From Saccoglossus kowalevskii (lineage: Eukaryota; Hemichordata; Enteropneusta; Harrimaniidae), in contig NW_003118945.1 in NCBI RefSeq assembly GCF_000003605.2, positions 10,197 through 22,875 on the forward strand: a stretch of DNA of 12,679 nucleotides. The letters are read 5' to 3'. Shown here one piece after another: positions 1 to 8,263 of the stretch (the first letter of the stretch is position 1; every line of letters begins with the position of its first letter). Both the position numbers and the translations under genes were made by a program. The notes below the pieces were generated by a model. The model did no database searches. It was given only the letters and a program-made list of their open reading frames with translations, and was not told where the DNA came from.

Positions 1-80
1 ATACTTTATACTGATGAATAAGGTTTGATAAAGTTTGAAATAGAATTAGTAAAGTTATTGTGCACACAATGACAATTATT

Positions 81-114
81 AACGACGACGACAACAACGA
101 CGACGATGACAACG
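81..114. repeat. GAC/AAC trinucleotide microsatellite
   Basis: A short imperfect run of GAC units broken by AAC and GAT. It is a simple-sequence repeat in non-coding DNA. The rest of 1-457 is AT-rich and shows no gene; 370-457 looks like a diverged partial copy of the unit repeated further right. Confidence 0.75.
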
Positions 115-457
115 AAAACGCCGGACAGAAATGTTTCCCTTAAAATTACCTTTCCCTTCCATCTTTGATGTTACGGGCATGGTAAAAAAATGACTTGTGG
201 TTTTCGTAAATAACATAGCAAAATAAAAACTCTTCAAATTAACAAAACTGTACATAATGAGTATTTCATACAAAGCGACAAAAAGTCTTTTATAGATTCA
301 ACAAAAAATATGCTGAGATAGACTATCAATAACAAGTCATTGTTAATGACACAGTCCCCGTCCAACATTTTGTGATTTAACATATCAATTTCATGCTGAT
401 GAAGTCATTGAGATTAGATTGAAACCATTAATAGGAGATGGATTTGTAAAAAAAAAT

Positions 458-1210
458 ATGATTTAGTGCTTTTACACGAGAATTGGACATTGGGCATTCA
501 TATTGAATCAAATTACAAAAATAATGTTCATGTTGATGTATTTAATGGTATACTGTCTTTGTACAAAATTTAAACAGAAATGTTCATTGCATTCCAGGAA
601 AAGTAGGCATGGCTATCATGAAAAACAAAATGGCCACCAGTCAGTCACATTAGTCTGAATCACAGAAAAAATAGACATGCAACTATAACCCAATATGTAC
701 GATCATCATACCAACTTTGATCCAAATCGGCCCTGTAATCTGTGAGAAACAGCTCTGGACATGTAAAAATTACGATTAGCGCTTTTACACGAAAATTGGT
801 CATATTGAATTGAATTACAAAAATCATGTTGGTGCGGATGTATCTCTTGGTATACTATCTTTGTACAAAATTTAAACATAAACGTTCATTGCATTCAAGA
901 TAAAGTAGCATGGGAATCATGAAAAACAAGATGGCTGCCAGTCGGCCATATTTGTTCGAATGACGAAAAAAATTACGTGCACCTACAACCCAATATGTAT
1001 GATCATCATACCAACTTTGATTCAATTCGGTCCAGTCATCTCCGAGAAACTGCTGCAGACACGTTTATGTATCAGAAATAGCAAATTTTACATCCAATCA
1101 CAAAGTAACGCGTATATGTAAGACATTATGTATTGTCTTCATGTAAAGTTTGAATGAAATCCAGAAATGGGTGTTCGAGATATAGCTCTGGACGTACGTA
1201 CGTACGGGGA
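458..1210. repeat. Tandem array of ~300-base dispersed-type repeat units
   Basis: Two long units align from end to end. Unit 1 is about 458-768 and unit 2 about 771-1065. Shared blocks include GCTTTTACACGA (468 and 781), TTTGTACAAAATTTAAACA, a CATGAAAAACAA-ATGGC block, and CAATATGTA followed by GATCATCATACCAACTTTGA (691 and 991). The offset between copies shrinks from 313 to 300, so small indels separate them. A third, shorter and more diverged unit (1066-1210) ends with GAGATATAGCTCTGGACGTACG, close to the unit 1 end, and then an ACGT run at 1192-1206. No long ORF crosses the array. I take it to be an unnamed non-autonomous repeat; no known family is claimed. Confidence 0.8.
1192..1206. repeat. 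(ACGT)n self-complementary tail
   Basis: Nearly four perfect copies of ACGT directly follow the last unit of the 458-1210 array. A simple-repeat tail at the end of a dispersed repeat is common, and this probably marks the boundary of the array. Confidence 0.6.
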
Positions 1211-1870
1211 ACTAAAAAAAACGTTACACATACATTCTGTGGGATGCCCTGAAAACAAACATCGTCTCATCAGCATGTGAAAATGGTGTTTTCACCACCC
1301 CCTTCACCATTCCAACCAGTAACAAGTGAGAATGTTCAAATGTTCAAGTAGTCATTATCTCGGGATATATCGGGCGTGTCAGTAAATAGTAAACCCGGTT
1401 GTTGCATCAGACTCATTATCAGTAGACCCAAGTCCAAATCCTGTGTTGAACAAAAAGGATCAACCCCTACCCTGGGTGAGTGTGCCACAGACTAAATGGG
1501 AAGGCCAATTCCACTGACCGAGATTCATTCACTAACAGATGGGAGGGGAACCTTTCTTAAGGTCTGCAGGTGGTTTGTGTTTGACCGGACCTGGTTGACG
1601 CTAAGAAAGATCATTGAATTGCCCCTTGATAGAGAAATAGCCGCACAGCTCTGTCATGTATTCCAAAATGTGAATATAACCAAAAATGCTTTATATGTCA
1701 GCACACTTGCAATTTGAAACTGTAGTAAACACGGTTGGCCGAATCGTCCGAATCGCACGGTCCCGTGTCCTCGACCTATAGACCTCTACACGATACCGTG
1801 CGGGATCGCATAGGCTAATTGCGTATCTTAAGCAGTGAGATCTGATTGAGCGCGCCTCGAAACAAGACGC
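1211..1870. other. No gene recognised
   Basis: This 660-base stretch holds one 73-codon plus-strand open frame (1496-1717) with no recognisable domain and no neighbouring exon, so it is not called. A GC-richer patch at 1740-1810 contains an 8-base inverted repeat, listed separately. No minus-strand continuation of the oxidase gene was seen here. Confidence 0.5.
1754..1802. repeat. 8-base inverted repeat
   Basis: CGCACGGT (1754-1761) is followed 33 bases later by its exact reverse complement ACCGTGCG (1795-1802). The patch is richer in CpG than its surroundings. It could be a weak hairpin or a regulatory pair; nothing ties it to a gene. Confidence 0.45.
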
Positions 1871-2106
1871 CCAATCAGTTTGGACGTACCAAATTATAAA
1901 ACAAAATTACACTTCCTGTTTTTGTCGCGTTGGAGACATCCTTCCCACACAAAACTGCGTCGATTGCCTGTACCTGACGAGGCTTGAGGCCACTAACAAC
2001 GAAAACCTTCGCAATTTTATCATCACAAATATCACGATTCATGGGCGCCGCCATTTTGTTCAAAATGAAACGCCAAAGAGGGATTTGTAACACGCAAACT
2101 GATTGG
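1871..2106. repeat. Inverted pair of CCAATCAGTTTG elements
   Basis: CCAATCAGTTTG (1871-1882) and its exact reverse complement CAAACTGATTGG (2095-2106) face each other 212 bases apart. They bracket the helicase-like frame at 1875-2054. Two readings are open: terminal inverted repeats of a 236-base non-autonomous element, or two NF-Y type CCAAT boxes, the right one about 45 bases upstream of the helicase-like ATG on the minus strand. The matching flanks do not extend far beyond 12 bases, and no target-site duplication is evident. Confidence 0.55.
1875..2054 (-). pseudogene. RecQ/DEAD-like helicase N-terminal fragment, degenerate
   Basis: A 59-residue frame starts at an ATG (2054) in a typical animal start context, AAAATGGCGGCGCC, giving MAAPMNRD. 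The block VSGLKPRQVQAIDAVLCGKD (residues 20-39) resembles the Q-motif region of RecQ-type superfamily 2 helicases, where a 'Lxx.Q..AI..vl.GkDvf' pattern leads straight into Walker A. Here the expected PTGxGKS is replaced by NATKTGSVILF: the second Gly and the Lys are missing, and a stop follows within 15 residues. No downstream helicase exons are visible. This suggests a 5' fragment of a helicase gene, perhaps a dispersed copy, that has lost ATP binding. Family assignment rests on one short block and is tentative; it could be a chance resemblance with a real promoter-like start. Confidence 0.4.
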
Positions 2107-2123
2107 ACAATGATTAGTCGCAA

Positions 2124-2425
2124 CTGACTACTGGGGGCGCTGTTAGAATATGCATATTTGATGATCGTTCTGCCAAGGTCTGTTTAGAGGCTTGGCCGAA
2201 TAATTTTAGACCTTGGCTAGCGAAGATGGATTGGCCTTGACAATTACGCTGCACAAGATCGCAAGGCTGGCCAAAGGCAATGGGACGAATTGACTGTGAA
2301 TCCTGCTAATAGAAACAGATATTTGCTACTTGCGACTTACGATTTGTGACTCCATCATAAGGATTAAAAACAAAATACTTGTTGATATATGATTTATATT
2401 CGATAAAAGTCAAACTAAATCTTAC
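2124..2425. other. Non-coding, start of oxidase intron 3
   Basis: After the donor of oxidase exon 3 (minus strand, GTAAGA at 2425-2420) this stretch shows no coding signal on either strand. It contains several CTTGGC/CCAAGG words (2174-2220 and 2262-2276) but no clear repeat unit. Confidence 0.5.
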
Positions 2426-3007
2426 CGTTAGGATATTTAATTGGCGGCAGCATGTAAAGATCATAATGTCCTTCTTTTCTATATTTCACCCCTATAGTTG
2501 GCATGTCTTTCAATCTTTTAGCATCTTCTGGTGTAAGCTCTGCAAAGGCCTGAGTCTTAGAATATAATGTAACGTCTAACTCCTTGCCAGGTGGTAACAA
2601 ATGTTTGATTGATGTGAAGGCACCTGTAGTTAACAGCACTTTCCTAGCACGCATGATGTTGCCTTTGTCTGAATCAACTTCATCACATTGCCGACAGTTG
2701 ATTGGTTACATTCGGTCACATTATTAATGATGTCGTCAATGATGTCACATCCTTGCTGTCGAGCAGCAGTTTGCTGTGATAATACCTGTTTCCTTCCACT
2801 GACATATCCAACGAGTTTTACCTCAAGTATGGCCTCGTCGTGTGGGCGTATTGACAAAATAATCATACCGCTCAGCAAGTTTACTTTTATCCAGAATGTC
2901 TAATTTCTTTCCAAATCTCTCTGCAATGTTTTTCATAACTGAAATGTAGTGATGTTTATCTTTCACATTAATCGTCATATAGCCAACATCTGTGAAAAAG
3001 CGTGTAC
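2426..3007 (-). CDS. Oxidase exon 3, with balanced +1/-1 frameshifts
   Basis: Acceptor TTTATTGCAG precedes 3007; donor GTAAGA follows 2426. Three frame segments carry family sequence in the right order. Segment A (3007 to about 2845) reads TRFFTDVGYMTINVKDKHHY and ends near YDYFVNTP. Segment B (about 2845 to 2700) reads VGYVSGRKQVLSQQTAARQQ then GCDIIDDIINNVTE. Segment C (about 2690 to 2426) reads RARKVLLTTGAF and later YMLPPIKYPNG. Frame A stops at TGA 2825-2823; frame C has TAA at 2708-2706. A and C are the same frame, and B is offset by one base. One extra base, most simply in the CCC at 2846-2844, and one missing base near 2705-2675 would explain it. The exon length (2+579+1) is in phase overall. 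Confidence 0.85.
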
Positions 3008-5181
3008 CTGCAATAAACAATCCTATCAAATCAAACATTGTTTGCCTACAAGAATATGTAATTGTTGCTAAACATTAAACTGTGACTTGTATCAAGTATA
3101 CTGTGTCTACTAATAAAGCAATATACTATTCAAAATACAAACCAACTTCAACCTGTTTCCTGCATTAAATTAACATAAAATATTATATATAAAATATCTT
3201 TAATTAATTAGATATGTTGTACGTAATATTTTCACATATTCAATATATTGTTACATATGTTATTCAAACAGGCTAAATGGTGTTGACGTGGCTGTTCTTA
3301 TTATGATATTATCATTGCTAGATACATCAGGACATCATGACGAAACAAAATAAATAGCAAGACATACCAGTTTTTTGTTGAATTCCCTCATATCGTGAAA
3401 TTGATCTGTTACATAACACAGCCCACAATAAATCTGGCGTCATTGTTTTTACTAAACGTCCTTCATCATAATGAGAAGAAAAGATTGTGCGTTCGGGGTT
3501 TTCCGCGAGATTCTAAAATGAAATGAATCATTTCAACTCAACGTGCGTCTATTGCTATACTTCATATAACATGATTGGCCCATTTCCACCAATCAGACAG
3601 CAGGATGTTAATGTCAACGTAATTTGAAATGTCAACGTCGTCATTTAGAACGGGAATTTGTAGCAAGGAACTGCATAAAACTTTTGTAGCAAACGTCTCA
3701 TTGATTATATGTAGAATAGAATCTGTAAATAGAGATGATAAAAGTATTCCTGCGTAAAGTGAATGCAATACTATTTGATGTTTACTGAACAGAAAACATA
3801 TATAAACATACCGAGTTTTACTCTACTGTAAAGTGCTTGATATTCACATATATTCGTTATTTTCACTGTTTGGGGGGAAACGAAAATTGTCCTATATCAT
3901 TGGAAAATAAGTTCCGCACAAAACAGCAAAAGGAATTCCAGACAAACACACACAATTTCTGTGGCGAGATTGATAATGAAATAAATAATCAACATGATTT
4001 CAGATATGTTAGAAGCCCGTGACCTTTGTATAGGTTGCTTATAATTCAATAACCACGGTATGATGAATAGATAACATACGACAGTGAATATGTAATAGGG
4101 CGAATACATATCATGATATGGCAAATGAATATCAAAGTATGGTGATGCAATGCATGTCATGATGTGGTGAAAATATACCTTCATATGGTGAATGCACACC
4201 ACAATATATAGATCAGATACGATATGAATGGATATCATGAAATGCTGTATGAACATTAATATGGGGTGAATGCACATCAGAATATGGTGAATAATGTGAT
4301 ATATGGTGAATTGGTATATGGTGAACTATTTTTGTGTATCAAATGAATTGATACCATACATCATATGTCGGATGATATATATATGTAATTTGATACTAAA
4401 TGAGGTGGATATCATGATATAGTAAAGGTATATCATGAGATGGTGAATCGATATATATGTAATAACTCAAAATCTTGTATGGGTTGATTGTCATTCATTA
4501 CCTTGTGTTTTTAACATTGCTACATCAGTGGTTATATGTGTGACAATGAAAACGGTAATGGATATATCAGAATATGATGATTGTACCTCATAATATGGTG
4601 AAGGAATATAATACAGTAACAGCGAATGGATAAATGACATCAAAGTATGGTAATGGGATGGATTTCATGACATGGTGAACATATACCACGATATGATGAC
4701 AATAAACTATGTATCAGATGAAGAGATAACATAATGATACTTCACGAATAAACGAGGAAGCCTGCATTGGAAATAATGGCCTTCCAACCCTAAGCTGTTG
4801 ACTTCAATTGGTGAAATTGAGAACTGAATAATAGATTGGTTTTACCCAGTAATGAATTGGTTTGTTAATAGAATTGAATGATAAACCAATATTGTGAATG
4901 GAAATCATGTGTCTGAATTGCTAAACCAATATTGGGAATGGATATGATATATTGGTAAATTAGTATAACAAGATGTGAAAAGATATGATATGGTGAAGGC
5001 AGACATCAAATTAAAACCTTTGATCTCCCATTTGTGCTCAGTACATAGGTTTATAAAAACAACTTACCTGAGGTTCTTTGGGTCCAATTAAGCATATTTT
5101 AGCAGATGGTGATATAATAGCTGCAGCAGAACCGATAAGACCAGCTCCAACAATACACAAGTCATATACTACACTAACCAT
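2426..5181 (-). CDS. Monomeric sarcosine oxidase-like FAD oxidoreductase, partial and frameshifted
   Basis: Three exons on the minus strand join with consistent phases: 5181-5068, 3512-3368 and 3007-2426. They encode about 280 residues of a DAO-fold flavoenzyme like monomeric sarcosine oxidase or N-methyltryptophan oxidase, which use FAD and oxygen to oxidise N-methyl or secondary amines, giving hydrogen peroxide. Family proteins are about 380-400 residues, so the last third, with the second half of the substrate-binding and FAD-binding sites, is absent: no matching exon is seen between 2425 and 1. The N-terminal Rossmann motif GAGLIG is at residues 12-17, and the family signature HYDEGR is in exon 2. 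Exon 3 has two opposing one-base frameshifts. Either the gene is a decaying copy, or the sequence has errors and the gene continues beyond a long intron. Substrate cannot be told from sequence. Confidence 0.85.
3008..3367 (-). other. Oxidase intron 2
   Basis: A 360-base phase 1 intron from donor GTATGT (3367-3362) to acceptor TTTATTGCAG (ending 3008). It is very AT-rich, with tracts such as TTAATTAATTAGATA near 3200. No other feature was seen. Confidence 0.75.
3368..3512 (-). CDS. Oxidase exon 2
   Basis: Acceptor TTCATTTTAG lies just before 3512, and donor GTATGT starts at 3367. The 145 bases encode 48 residues plus one base in a single open frame, including TIFSSHYDEGRLVKTMTPD and a following helix ending YEGIQQKTG. 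The HYDEGR block is a strong marker of the animal sarcosine-oxidase-like family, near the flavin. It starts in phase 0 after exon 1 (CLIGPKEPQ joined to NLAENPER) and ends in phase 1, matching exon 3. No lesion is visible. Confidence 0.88.
3513..5067 (-). other. Oxidase intron 1
   Basis: A 1,555-base phase 0 intron from donor GTAAGT (5067-5062) to the AG at 3514-3513. Its upstream two thirds are filled by a degenerate minisatellite, listed separately. Near the acceptor side there is a short hairpin, TGATTGG (3572-3578) with CCAATCA (3589-3595), which also reads as two facing CCAAT boxes. No coding exon is recognised inside. Confidence 0.75.
4081..5000. repeat. Degenerate ~21-base minisatellite
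   Basis: Diverged units close to ATATCATGATATGGTGAATG recur in three blocks: about 4081-4460, 4555-4735 and 4855-5000. Units run from 18 to 25 bases, and some are interrupted by TA-rich tracts such as 4375-4386. Clear copies include TCATGATATGG, TTCATATGGTGAATGC, AGAATATGGTGAATA and TTCATGACATGGTGAA. The last block carries a variant with AAACCAATATTGNGAATGG at two places (4881 and 4922). The minus-strand open frame across 4277-3897, rich in His, Ile and Tyr, is a by-product of the repeat. Confidence 0.75.
5068..5181 (-). CDS. Oxidase exon 1 with start codon and Rossmann motif
   Basis: The ATG at 5181 opens a 38-codon exon that ends exactly at donor GTAAGT (5067). It begins MVSVVYDLCIVGAGLIGSAA and ends CLIGPKEPQ. 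The beta strand followed by GAGLIG (residues 12-17) is the standard FAD-binding dinucleotide fold at the N-terminus of DAO-family oxidases, which supports this start. The helix after it looks a few residues shorter than is usual for the family. A possible 5' UTR acceptor, TATTTTCCAG, ends at 5208 on the minus strand, so a further upstream non-coding exon is possible. Confidence 0.88.
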
Positions 5182-5293
5182 GATTGTGAATCAGAACTCA
5201 TTGAAAACTGGAAAATACAATTGAATAACACATCTGTATCTCATTATTGAAACCATTGCACATTCAAGACTAGTGTATATTTTTTGGAAATTC

Positions 5294-5334
5294 AAATTTA
5301 TATATAATATATAATTTATATATATTTATATATA
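5294..5334. repeat. 41-base pure A/T tract
   Basis: An uninterrupted A/T run made of TATATA words lies about 115-155 bases upstream of the oxidase start codon. On the minus strand it includes TATATAAAT, so a TATA box is possible, but low-complexity AT sequence is common in this window and no initiator can be fixed. Confidence 0.35.
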
Positions 5335-6137
5335 GAAAATAACTGTTAAGACCTTAGGGCCTTCTATGCGCCATTTGCATATTTATGAGTAAATGGTTTA
5401 ATTGAGGGCGCTCTCCTCATAACAATAAATTCGTTTAGCAATATTTGATTTCACCCATGTGTCCGTCATATGTTATTATATATAAAGTGATAATTAACGA
5501 CAGCGGGATGATGTTCTTCACACACATCACACAACACAATTTCCAATTTAATGTTAATAAACAATGTATATTACCCGCATATATTGTATAATACAGCCAT
5601 ATCGAACATTTATGGACTTAATTTGACGATCAAAAATCGCCTGTTTGTTACCTACGACCAAGAAGCCGCAAGAAATGACATTAATGAAACAATAAAAAGA
5701 TAGACAAGGAATGGTCAGCAACCTATATACAATTTTGAAGACTGAAAGGTCCAGACATTGTTATTCTTGTTACTGGTTACCACACACAATAGTTAAAATT
5801 ATTAAAATAATCAAAATAAAACCATAACATGTGTGACAATGTTAAAAATAAACAACAAATAAACAAAATTTGGAAATAAATTTGTAATGCAAGACGACAG
5901 TCAATACACAAACATAGTACTGTCCTACTTTATCTCTAATTGTTACGTGAACAAACTGAACGCCACATACCTGGTCCAGTTGCACAGACCAGGTGGGACA
6001 CTACTGGCAATATTTTCTACGCTGCTTTCAACTAACTCACCAAAACCCACCTAATAGTATATACATGTACTACCATAGTATATATAATATTATACCATAT
6101 GGCAATGAAACTAAAAATTCGCATTCCAGCTCAGCAG

Positions 6138-6145
6138 CCAATCAG
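6138..6145 (+). promoter_or_regulatory. Possible CCAAT box
   Basis: CCAATCAG followed by CGACGG in a locally GC-richer patch matches the core recognised by NF-Y. It lies between the two divergent genes. No transcription start can be mapped, so the role is unproven. Confidence 0.25.
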
Positions 6146-6406
6146 CGACGGTCAAACGCTCAGATGACAATTTCGGTTTCAAATACCCCGGCTTAGTGTT
6201 CTATGTTCTTAGCGTGATTAGGTGTTCGCATGCAAGCGATTTTTCCACACAAAAACGACAAATTAGGCCGAATGTTGTTATCGGTTGGCTTAATATAATC
6301 CCAACGGACCGTATTTTTGTGAAAGATTGGTATTTGTGTCCTGATTTGTAGGAATCTGAAAAACGCGTTTCACAACTTGTATCTTATTTAGTTGTATGCG
6401 TCATTC

Positions 6407-6417
6407 AAGATGGCGGC
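6407..6417 (+). promoter_or_regulatory. YY1-like site AAGATGGCGGC
   Basis: The 11 bases match the well-known YY1 motif, which often marks animal promoters just downstream of the transcription start. The ATG inside it opens only five codons before TAG, so it is not a coding start. If used, it would suit the 5' end of a plus-strand transcript such as the channel, whose first coding exon has an upstream splice acceptor. Confidence 0.3.
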
Positions 6418-6989
6418 CCCCATTTAGTAAATATTGTATTTATTTTATTATCACAGCCTTTTTTACAACAGTAATGTTAAACATGTAAAATCAAATGTCA
6501 TTATTAATTTAGTTCTGCATGTTGTGAAATTATGTAATCTTATTAATTTATTTTCTGTGAAATGTCAATAATACATTTGATCTGTGTTAGTTTTAGAACG
6601 AATCAACTCGGAGAAAAGATACGTATTCACAAAAACATGGACACGTTAAACCAAAGTAAGCCGGTAGAGGGCGTTGTATTCTTCAAAGGTCGCCTGACAT
6701 GTTTAAAGTAGTTATAATAGATCTTTGTTTGCGCCGATTTTCACACAAAATCATGGTCGGGAATGCTTTTTTCGTGATGAAGAAGAAGCTTATTCAACAA
6801 TACCTCGCTGTGACGTTCACAATGAGATCGCCTGCACTCTGAACAAATCATATTACTACGTGACTATGGCGGGGAGGGGGTAGTAGAAACCAGAGTGTAT
6901 GCATGAGTAAACTTGTACCGCTTTTTTGGAAACTGTAGCTGTTACTTTACCTCAAACTGAGCACTCACTGTAACCGGCATTGGCGACTA

Positions 6990-7001
6990 CCCCCCCCCCC
7001 C
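6990..7001 (+). repeat. Poly-C tract (12 C)
   Basis: Twelve consecutive C bases. A G-rich stretch, GGCGGGGAGGGGG, lies about 110 bases upstream (6868-6880), giving a loose inverted G/C pair. Tract lengths like this are prone to sequencing error. Confidence 0.6.
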
Positions 7002-7285
7002 AAGTGGTCGTTTCGCTCCGTCCTGGATTTACCGGTAGTATATGTTGTCATAGTTGAATTCGAACTTGTATTTTTAACCTGTGGCTTATGATGTGTTGTC
7101 AATTTGCCAATAACCGAAACACTGTTGTAGTACAAATTCCGGTAAAATACAAGTAGTCCTTAGAGATGAGACGAGTAACGAAAATTACACTTAATATACA
7201 CTTGGTTATATATCCTGACAACGACGGCAACAGCGCGCGTGTTTGAAAGGAACGAAGGGCTGTACTTTTGATTTATACTGCCGGG

Positions 7286-7376
7286 TAAAAAGTCGGCTGA
7301 GGGAATCGAACCCACAAACTCCATGACTCGAGGGGATTAAGTAATGTGCTTGGCCTTGGAGTAATGAACTCACCCA
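7286..7376 (-). ncRNA. tRNA-like pol III relic (B box and T5 terminator)
   Basis: On the minus strand GGTTCGATTCC (7312-7302) matches the pol III B box / tRNA T-loop exactly. It sits in a near-perfect T-arm, GTGGG with loop TTCGATT and CCCTC, with one mismatch. Five T bases follow shortly after (7290-7286), placed like a pol III terminator. The upstream 60 bases show only a weak A-box candidate near TGGGTGAGTTCA and no strand that pairs with the 3' acceptor AGCCGAC, so this is not a functional tRNA by eye. The 5' limit at 7376 is a guess. It may be a tRNA pseudogene or the head of a tRNA-derived SINE. Confidence 0.4.
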
Positions 7377-8263
7377 TATAAATAACAGTGAAATACTAGT
7401 AAAATATACAGGTTTTACAGACAATTATATAAACAAGTATAGCTGGTTCAGTTTGTGTCACAAACTGATGTGTGTACATTTGTGTGAATGATTGTGTTAT
7501 TAAAATAGAATATTGAATTAGAAAATAAAACGAAATAAATAAGCGATTTAATAGAATGTCGCGCAAAGTTATGATCGTGTTTCTCGAACGAAGTCTTGAA
7601 TAATAATAATGAGAAGCGTCTTACCAAAATTTCAATCTTTTGAAAAGCTGGGATAATGTGTCTAGTTTTTTCGATTTTTGAAAAATGAATAAAAAAATAA
7701 AAAAAATCCCCTTCTTGCTACTTTAAACCATGGTTCATTTTACAAGCTGTGCACATGATCCGTTTGCACAATGTGATTAGCGTGTTTGTCATTAACCTTA
7801 TTTATTCAAAATGTATTTATTGAAAACTATGCAGCATTGATGACGAGACCACTCTTTAAGTGAAGCCATTTTCGTTGAAGTCTCTGCAGAAGACGAAAAT
7901 TCACAAGTAAAAAGTTCAAATTACAGACACATATTCAAAGCAACTAGATTAGACTAACACAGAACCATACGGTATGGTCGAATTGTGGGTTTACATTATT
8001 TCAATTTCGAACAATTTCTGACAGGAAATGCGTATTTCACAACATATTGTCACACGTCATCTGAGTTACGAGCTTGGAAACTAAAAGCCGACAATTCATG
8101 ACCTACACAAGAGACACAATTCCAGTTCGTATTAAACCCCAATTAATTAAAGCATAAACTCGTTTTCTAAGGCATGCCCCATACAGAGTCCCTCACCCCA
8201 ATCGCATCATACACAACCCATGCTCATTGTTATGGTAATTATAAACATTGTTGCTTTTTTCAG

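Larger units (their letters stand above)
5182..8263. other. Region between two divergent genes
   Basis: This 3.1 kb holds the putative 5' flanks or 5' UTR introns of the oxidase (minus) and the channel (plus). No coding exon was recognised on either strand. A plus-strand open frame at 5993-6196 and a minus-strand one at 7424-7206 have no family resemblance. Contents listed separately are a pure A/T tract, a CCAAT box, a YY1-like site, a poly-C run and a tRNA-like B box. A 10-base palindrome, AAACGCGTTT, sits at 6361-6370. Confidence 0.5.

Noticed and set aside
1496-1717. A 73-codon plus-strand open frame
   Set aside because: It has some protein-like composition (WFVFDRTWLTLRKIIELP) but no family I recognise, no clear splice sites and no neighbouring exon.
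2640-2850. Explaining the oxidase frameshifts by a hidden intron
   Set aside because: Family sequence continues in frame B through almost the whole interval, so removing it would delete conserved residues; the GTAAAA near 2820 lies after the frame A stop.
3897-4277. A 126-codon minus-strand open frame, the longest in the window
   Set aside because: It lies mostly on the 21-base minisatellite inside oxidase intron 1. The repeating His/Ile/Tyr pattern comes from the repeat, with no domain and no exon signals.
4081-5000. The repeats as a CRISPR array
   Set aside because: Units are contiguous and heavily diverged, with no constant repeat alternating with unique spacers, in an animal intron.
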